A stretch of 64,000 bases of DNA from Hymenobacter sp. DG25B (lineage in GTDB: Bacteria > Bacteroidota > Bacteroidia > Cytophagales > Hymenobacteraceae). The DNA lies in assembly GCF_000801315.1 (NCBI RefSeq), contig NZ_CP010054.1, positions 1,860,001 to 1,924,000 on the forward strand, given 5' to 3'. Under the pieces are notes generated by a model, which ran no database searches, was not told the DNA's origin, and was given only the letters and a program-made list of their open reading frames with translations. The position numbers and the translations under genes were made by a program. Shown piece by piece: positions 8,887 to 17,232 of this stretch (position 1 is the stretch's first letter; each line of letters opens with the position of its first letter).

Positions 8887-9318
8887 TTAGCTGGTTACGG
8901 CATCCCGCAGGGCACACTGCTGCAGCCACTCAAGCGCCGCGGCTTCATCAGTAAAGCGCTGCAGCTGGTAAGGGCGGCCATCTAAAACGGAAAGGTCCGG
9001 AATGCTGGAATTGGTCAGAACGCCGGCCAGCTGGTGCGGGGCCATGAGGTAGGCCAGGTAGGTGGTACGGCCCAGGCGGGGTTGTACCTGGGGGTAAAAC
9101 TTCTCCATCATCCAGGCCACATCATTGCCATCCACAAAAGTGCGACGGCGGATATCTACCAGCCAGTAGCGGCACTGGTGCTGCTCGGCTTCATCCAGTA
9201 GTTTGCCATAGCCCCGGTGTAGCTCAAATGGCATCACCGAGCGCATCCAGCGGCCTATTATAAACTGCAGGTCGGGGCGGTACTCTATGGAAAGGTAGGA
9301 GGGGGCCGACGAAGGCAT
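8887..9318 (-). CDS. Hypothetical protein, STAS/SpoIIAA-like
   Basis: 143 aa from the ATG at 9318; a GTG two codons upstream is the alternative. The pattern (YLSIEYRPDLQFIIGRWM, then a helix, YWLVDIRRRTFVDGNDVAWM, then AYLMAPHQLAGVL and a last helix AALEWLQQC) resembles short STAS or SpoIIAA-like alpha/beta proteins that are common as single genes in Hymenobacter relatives. No catalytic motif is visible and I do not know the function. It lies between the amidohydrolase and AMP nucleosidase genes on the same strand. Confidence 0.75.
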   Translation of the reverse strand: MPSSAPSYLSIEYRPDLQFIIGRWMRSVMPFELHRGYGKLLDEAEQHQCRYWLVDIRRRTFVDGNDVAWMMEKFYPQVQPRLGRTTYLAYLMAPHQLAGVLTNSSIPDLSVLDGRPYQLQRFTDEAAALEWLQQCALRDAVTS

Positions 9319-9357
9319 ACGCACTGAAATGGGCTGCTACGGTGGTAAAAATACGGA

Positions 9358-9384
9358 AGGCCACGGGGATTTTTCCCGTGGCCT
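9358..9384 (-). terminator. Terminator hairpin after AMP nucleosidase gene
   Basis: A 10-bp GC-rich stem (AGGCCACGGG pairing with CCCGTGGCCT) around a T-rich loop lies 33 bp past the amn stop codon. On the minus strand the hairpin is followed by a run with several T residues, consistent with a Rho-independent terminator. Confidence 0.7.
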
Positions 9385-9416
9385 CCAGAAATAACATACC
9401 AAAAAATAAATATTGC

Positions 9417-10190
9417 TTACTCGAAGCGCATGTGCTTTACCGACTCACCGGAGTTTTTCAGCTCCAGCAACGAGTCGATACCAATTTGCAGGTGCGCGGT
9501 TACGTAGTCGGTAGTTACTTTTTTGTCGCTCTCGGCCGTTTTCACGCCTTCCGGGGTCATGGGGTTGTCGCTCACCAGCAGCAGGGCGCCGTGGGGAATT
9601 TCGTTCACGAAACCTACCGTGAAAATGGTAGCGGTTTCCATATCCACGGCCATGGCCCGGATCTGGCGCAGGTACTCCTTGAAGTTCTCGTCGTGCTCCC
9701 ACACGCGGCGGTTGGTGGTATATACCGTGCCGGTCCAGTAGTCTTTCTCGTGCTTCTTGATCATGGACGATACGGCGCGCTGGAGGCGGAAGGAGGGCAG
9801 CGCCGGAATTTCGGCGGGCAGGTAGTCATCGGAAGTACCCTCGCCGCGAATGGCCGCGATAGGCAGGATCAGGTCGCCGAGCTTGGTTTTGTTTTTCAGG
9901 CCGCCGCACTTGCCCAGGAACAGGGCCGCTTTGGGCTTCACGGCCGAAAGAAGGTCCATCACCGTAGCCGCCATGGGCGAGCCCATGCCGAAGTTGATGA
10001 TGGTGATGCCATCGGCCGTAGCCGTTTGCATGGGCTTATCCAGGCCGCGCACCTCCACACCGAAATGCTCGGCGAACATACTCACGTAATTGATAAAGTT
10101 GGTAAGCAGGATATACTGACCAAATTCCTTCAACGGCACACCGGTATAGCGGGGCAGCCAGTTTTCTACAATGTCAGATTTTGATTTCAT
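9417..10190 (-). CDS. amn: AMP nucleosidase
   Basis: 257 aa, matching the short Bacteroidota form of AMP nucleosidase, which lacks the N-terminal regulatory domain of the E. coli enzyme. It belongs to the PNP/UDP phosphorylase superfamily: INFGMGSPMAATVMDLL near residue 68, LFLGKCGGLKNKTKLGDLILP near residue 90, and RAMAVDMETATIFTVGF near residue 180, where the Glu is the expected ribose ligand, followed by LLLVSDNPMTPEGVK. The reaction is AMP + water to adenine + ribose 5-phosphate, in purine salvage and adenylate control, in the cytosol. It stands alone with its own terminator. Confidence in the family is high. Confidence 0.92.
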   Translation of the reverse strand: MKSKSDIVENWLPRYTGVPLKEFGQYILLTNFINYVSMFAEHFGVEVRGLDKPMQTATADGITIINFGMGSPMAATVMDLLSAVKPKAALFLGKCGGLKNKTKLGDLILPIAAIRGEGTSDDYLPAEIPALPSFRLQRAVSSMIKKHEKDYWTGTVYTTNRRVWEHDENFKEYLRQIRAMAVDMETATIFTVGFVNEIPHGALLLVSDNPMTPEGVKTAESDKKVTTDYVTAHLQIGIDSLLELKNSGESVKHMRFE

Positions 10191-10280
10191 AGGCGAAGAA
10201 TATGGTGGGAATAGGTTGCAAAAAAGCCGTCGACCTTTACGAACGACGGCAGCCAGATAAAAAGCGAAACAGTGGGGCCG

Positions 10281-10288
10281 TACCTTTG
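10281..10288 (+). promoter_or_regulatory. Promoter -7 element TACCTTTG directly before a start codon
   Basis: An exact match to the Bacteroidota TAnnTTTG -7 element ends only 6 bases before the ATG at 10295. Using the spacing seen at rnpB (box end to RNA 5' end about 6 nt), transcription would begin at or next to the start codon, giving a leaderless or nearly leaderless mRNA. Confidence 0.65.
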
Positions 10289-10294
10289 GAGGTG

Positions 10295-10744
10295 ATGCAA
10301 GAGCTGAACCTGCCGCCTTTCGAGTACAAAGTTACACAATCTGGCGTAAATTCGCTGATCTGGGACGTTTTGCGCCGTAAAAACGTGGTACTCACCCCCG
10401 AGGAATGGGTGCGCCAGCACGTGGTGCATTACCTGATCAACCACTTGGGCTACCCCAAAGGCCTGCTGAGCTTGGAGCGCGGCCACCGCTACAACCAGCG
10501 CCAGAAACGCACGGATTTATGCGCCCTGGGCCCCGCCGGGCAACCGTTATTATTGGTAGAGTGCAAAGCGCCCTCCGTGCCCATTACGGCTGCCGTAGCC
10601 CAGCAGGCCGCCGTGTATAACCAAACCATTGGGGCCCCGTTGCTGCTGCTCACTAACGGCCTGCAGCACTTCTGCTGGCGCGTCAATTTTGAGAAGCGCA
10701 CCAACGAGCGGCTCAATGAAGTGCCGCCGTACCCGGGGCAGTAG
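10295..10744 (+). CDS. Orphan HsdR N-terminal-domain protein
   Basis: 149 aa. The sequence resembles the N-terminal nuclease domain of type I restriction HsdR subunits: LTPEEWVRQHVVHYLINHLGYPKGLLSLERG, then RTDLCAL and LLVECKAPS, which give the D and ExK of a PD-(D/E)XK core. No helicase part, HsdM or HsdS is nearby, so it is not a restriction system here. Short orphan proteins of this type are widespread in Bacteroidota and their role is unknown to me. The start at 10295 is supported by the -7 box ending at 10288; the in-frame ATG at 10202 lies upstream of that promoter. The gene is divergent from amn. Confidence 0.85.
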   Translation: MQELNLPPFEYKVTQSGVNSLIWDVLRRKNVVLTPEEWVRQHVVHYLINHLGYPKGLLSLERGHRYNQRQKRTDLCALGPAGQPLLLVECKAPSVPITAAVAQQAAVYNQTIGAPLLLLTNGLQHFCWRVNFEKRTNERLNEVPPYPGQ

Positions 10745-10919
10745 CCGGCGTAAATCCGCTGCGGATATTTGTCAGCGTTTTGCTTTATTGAGCAACAAGT
10801 GAGGTGCTGGGCAGGTGCAGTGGCTGGTGGCAGGCGCTACAGTAGGATAGCGCACCCAAACGGACTAACAGAAAGTGCTTTGCAGGAGAAATAAAGGGTT
10901 GTTAACCGAACATGCCGTG

Positions 10920-12803
10920 ATGCAACAGGATATTTTATCGGCGGGTAATTTCTTCGATTTCGAGCGCAGCGCGGAAGCGGTTTTCGCTTTGGACATGGCC
11001 GGTGATTTTCAGTGGGCCAATGCCCGCTTTGCCGGGTTGCTGGGGCAGCCGGCCGGGCAACTGGCGGGTACCAGCCTGTACCATTTGCTGCTGCCCGAAG
11101 AGGTAGAACAGGGCCAGCAGCAGGTGCGCAAAGCGGCGGCCGGGGAGGTGGTCTGCTTTGAGACCCGGCTGGGCTTAAACCACCACCAGGCAGAGGTAAG
11201 CCTTCATTTGTTTCCCCTGCTGACCAACCACCAAATTGCCGGCGTATATGGCTTTGCCAAGCCCCTCAGCGCCCAGCGGCTGGCCAGCCAGCACCTGCGG
11301 GAGCGGGAGCATCAGCTCTCGGTTATTTTCGACACCATGGCCGATATAACCTTTGTGCTGGATGTGGAACCCCAGGGGCGCTACCGGTTCACCTTCGCTA
11401 ATAAAGCCTTCCAAAAAACCACCGGCCTGACCCCGGAAAAGGTGGTGGGCAGCTACGTGCAGGATATTATTCCGGAACCATCACTCAGCCTGGTTTTAGA
11501 GAAATACCAGCAGGCCGTAACTACGCGGCAGCGTGTAAGCTGGCTGGAAACCTCTGACTACCCCACGGGCCAGGTAACGGGAGAAGTCAGTGTGACGCCC
11601 GTGCTGGATGAAAGCGGCACCTGCGCCCAGCTGGTAGGAATTGTGCACGACCTGACCGAGCAAAAGAAGGTGGAAGCCGCCCTGCTTCTCAGCAACGAGC
11701 GGTTTCAATATGTATTGAGGGCCACCTCCGATGCTATTTATGACTGGGATATAGCGACCGACTCCATCTATTGGGGCGAGGGACTGGAAACCTTGTTTGG
11801 CTACCGGCTGGAGCAAAATCCTACCCACTTCAACCTGTGGTCCGTTAGCGTACACCCCGATGATGTGGAGGCGGTGCTGGGCGGGCTGATGCGGGAGGTA
11901 AATGAAACCACCCACACGCTCTGGCAGGGGCAATACCGCTTCCGAAAAGCAAATGGTACCTGGGCAGTGGTCTTCGATAGAGGCTATATTGTGCGGGATG
12001 CGGATGGCCGGCCCCTGCGCATGATAGGCTCCATGCAGGACGTAACGGAGCGCCGGGAGGCCGAGGAGCGGCAGCACCTGATGGCGGATAAGCTGTTCAA
12101 GCAAAATGCTGACTTACAGCAGTTCGCGTATATTGTCTCGCATAACCTGCGGGCGCCGTTGGCCAATGCCATGGGTTATGTTGATTTGCTGACGCGTGTG
12201 GAGAAGGAGTCGGAGGTGTTTGAGGAGTCGATGAAGAACCTGCAGGCCAGCGTGCAGCAGCTGGATGAGATTCTAACCGACGTAAACCGCATTCTGGCCG
12301 TGCGGGACAAGCAGGGCGGCTACCGGCCCGAGCCCGTAGCCCTGGCGGCAGTTTGCCGGCAGGCATTGTTTGGGCTGGAAGAGCCCTTGCAGGAGTGCGG
12401 TGGCGAACTGATCTGCCACATACCGGAAGAGCTCATGGTGCCTGGAAACCGCGCCTATTTCCACAGCATCTTTCATAACCTGATTTCCAACGCCATTAAG
12501 TACCGCTCCGATGAACGGCCCCTGCGTATTGAAATTAAAGCGGAAAGCGCGCCCGGCGCTGGCACCACCATCACCATTTCTGATAATGGCTCGGGTTTTG
12601 ATCAGGAGAAGGCGGGCGAGGATATTTTTCAGCTTTACCGGCGTTTCCACACCCATAAAAAAGGCCGCGGAATCGGCTTATTCCTGGTGAAATCCCATGT
12701 GGAATCCATGGGCGGCCGGGTTACAGTTCGTAGTCAGGTAAACCAGGGTACCCAATTTATTCTTTATTTTAGCCGCCATGCAGATGAAAACCTACCTGAT
12801 TGA
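10920..12803 (+). CDS. PAS-domain sensor histidine kinase
   Basis: 627 aa, no obvious membrane segment, so probably cytosolic. Three PAS domains lie at about residues 12-125, 135-255 and 260-385 (the last with PAC signature RMIGSMQDVTERREAEE). They are followed by the phospho-acceptor helix LQQFAYIVSHNLRAPLANAM (His near 410) and an ATPase domain with the N box NLISNAIKYRSDE, DNGSGFD and the G-rich GRGIGLFLVKSHVESMGG. The 3' end overlaps the response regulator gene by 26 bp, so the two are translationally coupled and almost certainly partners. The signal sensed is unknown. An earlier in-frame ATG (10875) precedes the conserved part. Confidence 0.9.
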   Translation: MQQDILSAGNFFDFERSAEAVFALDMAGDFQWANARFAGLLGQPAGQLAGTSLYHLLLPEEVEQGQQQVRKAAAGEVVCFETRLGLNHHQAEVSLHLFPLLTNHQIAGVYGFAKPLSAQRLASQHLREREHQLSVIFDTMADITFVLDVEPQGRYRFTFANKAFQKTTGLTPEKVVGSYVQDIIPEPSLSLVLEKYQQAVTTRQRVSWLETSDYPTGQVTGEVSVTPVLDESGTCAQLVGIVHDLTEQKKVEAALLLSNERFQYVLRATSDAIYDWDIATDSIYWGEGLETLFGYRLEQNPTHFNLWSVSVHPDDVEAVLGGLMREVNETTHTLWQGQYRFRKANGTWAVVFDRGYIVRDADGRPLRMIGSMQDVTERREAEERQHLMADKLFKQNADLQQFAYIVSHNLRAPLANAMGYVDLLTRVEKESEVFEESMKNLQASVQQLDEILTDVNRILAVRDKQGGYRPEPVALAAVCRQALFGLEEPLQECGGELICHIPEELMVPGNRAYFHSIFHNLISNAIKYRSDERPLRIEIKAESAPGAGTTITISDNGSGFDQEKAGEDIFQLYRRFHTHKKGRGIGLFLVKSHVESMGGRVTVRSQVNQGTQFILYFSRHADENLPD

Positions 12804-13185
12804 TGACGATGACCTCGGTATTTACCTCACTGAGCAGTTGTTGCGGGCACAGGGTTTTTCAAATTGTATTTCCACTTTTCAATCCGCAACGGAAGCCTTA
12901 GAAACCTTGGTGGGCGAAAAGAGAGTGGCCGCGCCCGATGTGGTGTTTCTGGACCTGAACATGCCCGTAATGAGCGGCTGGGACTTTCTTGACGCCCTGG
13001 CTCCTTACCAAAACGAGCTGCTGGGCCGCTGCCGCATTTATATTCTTACATCCTCCCTGGCTTTGTCGGATATGGAAAAAGCCAAGCAATACGCCTTGGT
13101 AACCGGCCTGATTCACAAGCCCATTGATAGTGAGGAAATCCGGGCTATCCATTCTCAAATGGCCGAAGAGGCGGAGAACAGGTAA
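12778..13185 (+). CDS. Single-domain response regulator (CheY-like)
   Basis: 135 aa consisting of a receiver domain only. The acidic pocket is YLIDDDDLG, the phospho-acceptor is Asp59 in VVFLDLNMPVMSGWDFL, Thr/Ser is in YILTSSLALSD, and Lys is in GLIHKPID. It has no output domain, so it acts by protein contact, as is common for small regulators paired with PAS kinases in Bacteroidota. Start at 12778 overlaps the kinase gene; the ATG at 12784 is equally possible. It converges on the phosphatase-like gene that ends at 13197. Confidence 0.9.
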   Translation: MQMKTYLIDDDDLGIYLTEQLLRAQGFSNCISTFQSATEALETLVGEKRVAAPDVVFLDLNMPVMSGWDFLDALAPYQNELLGRCRIYILTSSLALSDMEKAKQYALVTGLIHKPIDSEEIRAIHSQMAEEAENR

Positions 13186-13196
13186 TCTGGGAGCAG

Positions 13197-15160
13197 TTAA
13201 TGCTCTGGCGGCTGCTGGACGGTGGGTTGCGCTTTAGTGCGCAGGTATAGCCGGTTATCTATCAGGCCGTTTACGTAGAGCTGCACGCAGGCCTTTAGCT
13301 CATTACCATATTGCCGGCGCTTTTGCGGATCAGGCTTCGCCAGTGGCACAGCAGGCAGCCGGTGGGTTTGATACGGATAAAGCCGCACCTGGTCGTCGGC
13401 TGTGAGCTCCGTTACAAAATCAGAGTGCACCAGAAACCACGAGCCGCCGCTCAGGAAAATCGCCCGGCCAGTGTTTGTGGTGTCAAAAACGGAGTAGCCG
13501 AAGGGAAGCAGCTTGCCCGGGGCAGGTACGCGTAAATAATCGAGCACGGTGGCGGGCACATCGGCCTGCTGCGTGATGCGGTGCACATTGGCCGCCGGCA
13601 AGGGCTGGCCGGGATGGAAAACCAACAGAGGCGTTTTGTAGCTGCCCAGCGTGTTCTGGTAGCCGCGGCGGTCGGTTTGGGACGTGTGGTCGGCCAGCAG
13701 GATGAACAGCGTATTCCGGTACCAGGGCTGCCGGCTGGCCGTGGCAAAAAACCGGCGCAAGGCAAAATCGGTGTAGCCAATGGCGGCATGAATGGGCAGC
13801 GTGCCCTTAGGGAATCGGCCGCTGTACTGCGGCGGTACCGTGAAGGGCTCGTGCGAGGACAGCGTGAACAGCGTAGCAAAAAACGGCTGCTGTTGCCGGC
13901 TTAGCTGCTGGCTGAAATACTGCAGGTAGGGCTCATCAAAAATACCCCAGTGCCCATCGTAATCCGGGCTTTGGCGGGCTCCCGGGTATTCGCTCAGGCC
14001 GTAGTAGCGCTGTATTCCAGCCACCCCGGCAAACGTATTAAAGCCCATAGAGCCGTTTTCGGCCCCGTGAAATACGGACGTGGTATAGCCCTGCCTGCTG
14101 AGGATTTCGCCCAGCCCGTGCAGCTCATTGGTTTGAAAGTTGGAGGTGATGAACGGGCTTTCCAGCAAGGCCGGTAGTCCCGCCAGCACGGCCGGCAGCG
14201 CTTCAATAGAACGCCGGCCATTGGCATAATGCTCCCGAAAAAGCCCCCCCCGTGCGTAGCCAGGGAATCAAAGAAAGGCGTGTAGCCGCCGTGGCCGCCG
14301 TTTTCTACGCCGGTGTATTCCGAGGCGAAGCTCTCCAGCAAGAGTACTACCACATTGTCGCGGCGCGGTGCCGGGGCTGGCGACTTTAGGGCCGGGGATG
14401 CTGCCAAAGCCTGCTGCAAATCAGCCTCAGAATCGAAATAGCGGCGGTGTTCCAGGTTCTCGTAGCCCAGACTTTTCAGGAAGGTGAAGGTGCTGTTGAG
14501 GGCTAGGTGGCCCAGCGTGGCGGGTTGCTGGGCAAAGGCCGCGCCCGTGCGCAGGGGTTTCAGCTGCAGCCCTCCCCGGATGCCCAGTACGGTAAAGCCT
14601 ATCACCAGTAACGCCTCCAACAGCTGCAGCCACCGCCGACTTGCTTGCGAGCGGAATGTTGAGGTAGCTATTCCATCACCCTCGGGCTGCTTTATTTCCG
14701 GCATGGGGTAGAAGTACCACAGCGCCACCAGCAGCAGTAAAAACGGAAGTATTAGAAACCAGTAGTTACCCACCAGCTGCCCGGCCTGCCGCTGCACATC
14801 AGCCCCAATGGTGGTCAGCTCATTGCTGGTGCGGCGGCCAATAAATTTGAAGTACTCCCAATCCACAATGTTGAGAGCAATGCCTAGGGCATTCAGCAGC
14901 AGGTACAGGCCCCACAACAGCCGTTGCCACCGGCGCCCCAAGGCTGGGACCATAGACAGTGTTACAAACGGCAGATTCAGGAGCAGCAGCGCCGAAATAT
15001 CGAACCGGAACCCGTGCCAGAAGGCCAGCGCTATCTGACCCGCCGAAGCTTCCTGAAAGGTCTCGTAATTGAAAGCATAAAACCCCGCGCGCAGCAGCAC
15101 ATACACCCCCAGCAGGAGGGCAAACCGACGGAGCAGTAAACGCAGCGGGAGGGAGGGCAT
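13197..15160 (-). pseudogene. LTA synthase-like sulfatase/phosphatase, frameshifted at a G8 tract
   Basis: Two overlapping reading frames make one protein of about 650 aa. The first (from 15160) has five or so N-terminal membrane helices and then the alkaline-phosphatase-superfamily start DNVVVLLLESFASEYTG (metal-ligand Glu). The second continues with YANGRRSIEALPAVLAGLP, HWGIFDEPYLQYF, LSSHEPFTVP and LLADHTSQTD. Continuity is lost at a run of eight G (minus strand; C run at 14244-14251), where changing the run by one base up or two down restores the frame. LtaS-like enzymes transfer glycerophosphate or other head groups at the membrane; in Bacteroidota the substrate is unknown. The break may be a sequencing error, a real mutation or a phase-variable tract. 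Confidence 0.85.
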
Positions 15161-15173
15161 CGGGCAGAATAAG

Positions 15174-15779
15174 CTACTCAGCCGGGCGGAAGCGGATGCG
15201 CTGCCCGCTGGGCAAATCCTTTATCTGCCGGTAGAAATCGGCCAGCCACTGCAGCCGCTCGGCCGCGGGTTTGGGCTGGATGGTGGGCGTTTGTTTTTCC
15301 GTAGCCACGCACACCGGCGGATACAGGCTCAGGAGCTGCCCGGGCTGCAATACGCCGCCGCGCTGCTGGAAGCTGCGCAGGGGCTCCATACCCAGGGCAT
15401 CGAGTGGAAATTTTTCGGCCCCGAACAGGAAGTGCTTGAAGTCTACTTCCAGGTCGGCCAGCTCGCCGGTTTCAGTATCCAGGAACAGCACCGCGTCGCC
15501 GCGCAGCAGAAACTGGTTGCCCACGCAGTCCTGGGCAAACGGAATGTCGGCCTCCTGAACCGTGTCATACACGCGCCAGAAGGCATGCAGGCCCTGCCAG
15601 GCCTCAGAGAGGGAGTGCCACGCAGGCTCCGAAACGCAGCCCCGAATGTGCAGGCCGCCAAAGTACGCCACCACGCCATTCTGCTCGCGCAAAAAGGCCT
15701 GCAGGTAGGAGGGCAGCCGGGCAAACGTGACCAGGTCGGTCAGCTCGCCGCCGGTGTAAATAATGCCTTTCATTTTCAA
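15174..15779 (-). CDS. SMI1/KNR4 (SUKH)-like protein
   Basis: 201 aa (199 if it starts at the second ATG, 15773). It has the layout of SUKH superfamily proteins: LPSYLQAFLREQNGVVAYFGG with the conserved N-G near residue 35, then the beta-strand core IPFAQDCVGNQFLLRGDAVLFLD and TGELADLEVDFKHFL. SUKH proteins often act as immunity proteins for contact-dependent toxins, but many chromosomal copies have unknown roles, and no toxin gene is next to this one. It lies 13 bp past the start of the phosphatase-like gene on the same strand, so it may be the first gene of that unit. Assignment is by pattern only. Confidence 0.65.
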   Translation of the reverse strand: MKMKGIIYTGGELTDLVTFARLPSYLQAFLREQNGVVAYFGGLHIRGCVSEPAWHSLSEAWQGLHAFWRVYDTVQEADIPFAQDCVGNQFLLRGDAVLFLDTETGELADLEVDFKHFLFGAEKFPLDALGMEPLRSFQQRGGVLQPGQLLSLYPPVCVATEKQTPTIQPKPAAERLQWLADFYRQIKDLPSGQRIRFRPAE

Positions 15780-15940
15780 TTAGTAATTGAGACTTAGTAA
15801 TTAAGAATTGGATAGACTACCATTTGCCGGGCCGCTACGGAGTGGCTTTGATCTGCAAAAATTAAAAATTGAGCGTTCTGGCAGCTTCATTGCCACCAAA
15901 ACGCTCAATTCTTAATTACTAATTCTCAATTACTAATTGG
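15777..15940. repeat. Nested AT-rich inverted repeat
   Basis: Outer arms of about 35 bp (15777-15812 and 15904-15940) are inverted copies built of AATTAGTAATTGAG and TTAGTAATTAAGAATTG words. Inside is a second palindrome, ATTGAGCGTT (from 15867) against AACGCTCAAT (to 15910). It fills the gap between the SUKH-like gene and ald. Base composition is far lower in GC than the neighbours. Confidence 0.8.
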
Positions 15941-15942
15941 AG

Positions 15943-17069
15943 TTACGCAACCGCCACTTCCATTACAGACTCTACCGACTCCAGGGGCAGGCCCCAGGCT
16001 TCTGCTACGCCTTTGTATACTACTTTGCCATTCACCACGTTCAGGCCGAGGCGCAGGGCCTCGTCGCGGCGGCAGGCTTCCTGCCAGCCCAGGTTGGCCA
16101 GCTTCACGGCGTAAGGCAGCGTAGCGTTGGTCAGGGCCAGGGTAGAGGTGTAGGGCACCGCGCCGGGCATGTTGGCCACGCAGTAATGCACAATATCGTC
16201 GATGATGAAGGTAGGATCCTCGTGGGTGGTGGGCTTGCAGGTTTCGATGCAGCCACCCTGGTCCACGGCCACGTCTACCAGCACGGTGCCGGGCTTCATG
16301 GTTTTCAGCATGTCGCGCGTGATGAGGTGGGGGCCTTGGCACCCGGAATCAGCACGGCGCCAATGATGAGGTCAGAGGTTTTGATGGCTTCGCGGATGTT
16401 GTACTCGTTGGAGTACTGCGTTACCACGTTTTTGGGCATGAAGTCGTCCAGCTCGCGCAGGCGGTTCAGGTTGATGTCCATTACGGTAACCTGCGCGCCC
16501 AGACCGGCGGCAATTTTAGCAGCCTGCGTGCCTACAATACCGGCACCCAGTACCAGCACGTTGGCGGGCTTCACGCCGGGTACGCCGCCCAGCAGAATGC
16601 CACGGCCTTTCAGGGGCTTCTCCAGGTATTTAGCGCCTTCCTGCGGGGCCATGCGGCCGGCCACTTCGCTCATGGGGATGAGCAGGGGCAGGGCGCGTGA
16701 GGGCAGCTCTACGGTTTCGTAGGCCAGGCACACGGCTTTGCGCTCAATCATGGCGTGGGTCAGCTCCTCGCCGGAGGCAAAGTGGAAGTAGGTGAACAGC
16801 AGCTGGTTTTCCTTGATGAGGGGATACTCCGAGGCAATCGGCTCCTTCACCTTCACAATCATTTCAGCCTTGGCATATACATCGGCAATGGTAGGCAGGA
16901 TGGTAGCCCCGGCCTGCTCATACTCGGCATCCTGGAAACCGCTGCCCAAACCGGCAGTAGACTGCACATATATATCGTGGCCATGCTTGCGGAATTCAGC
17001 TACGCCAGCGGGCGTTAGGCCCACACGGTTTTCGTTATTCTTAATTTCTTTCGGTACGCCGATAATCAT
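15943..17069 (-). pseudogene. ald: Alanine dehydrogenase, single-base frameshift
   Basis: The N-terminal frame (from 17069) starts [20 protein letters not shown], carries the substrate lysine region MIVKVKEP and the NAD-binding [21 protein letters not shown], and goes out of frame after [13 protein letters not shown]. The next frame resumes with [20 protein letters not shown] and ends SVMEVAVA. Together they give about 373 aa, the normal length. One missing base in a five-base C run on the coding strand (G run 16329-16333) explains the break: adding one C restores [14 protein letters not shown]. Alanine dehydrogenase interconverts alanine and pyruvate plus ammonia. Every other part looks intact, so this may be an assembly error or a very recent mutation. 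Confidence 0.9.
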
Positions 17070-17121
17070 GGCAGAAAGCTAAGGTGAGGGTGGGTGGAGA
17101 AAATTGCCTTAAAAGCGGGGG

Positions 17122-17129
17122 CAAAGATA
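17122..17129 (-). promoter_or_regulatory. ald promoter -7 element (TATCTTTG)
   Basis: The minus strand has TATCTTTG, an exact TAnnTTTG match, 53 bp before the ald start codon. No convincing TTG -33 element is seen at 19-21 bp upstream. Confidence 0.55.
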
Positions 17130-17164
17130 AGTTGGAAATCAATGAGGAGACAGGGTAAAAAGAA

Positions 17165-17196
17165 ACTGTCATTCTGAAAGATTCCAGAATGACAGT
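17165..17196. repeat. Short hairpin with GTCATTCTG ends
   Basis: A 12-bp perfect stem (ACTGTCATTCTG and CAGAATGACAGT) around a 7-base or slightly longer loop. Its ends resemble the class A palindrome (GTCATCCTGAG), and it lies downstream of the DUF1573 gene and upstream of ald. There is no T-run, so it is more likely a small repeat copy than a terminator. Confidence 0.6.
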
Positions 17197-17232
17197 CAGC
17201 AGAATTTTTCCGTTCAGGTTACTTACCCTTTG

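Noticed and set aside
10295-10744. HsdR-N gene as part of a restriction-modification system
   Set aside because: No helicase part, methylase or specificity gene is nearby; the protein is only 149 aa.
17165-17196. Hairpin as a terminator for the DUF1573 gene
   Set aside because: It has a strong stem but no T-run on either side, and it lacks the GC-rich core; it fits better as a small repeat copy.
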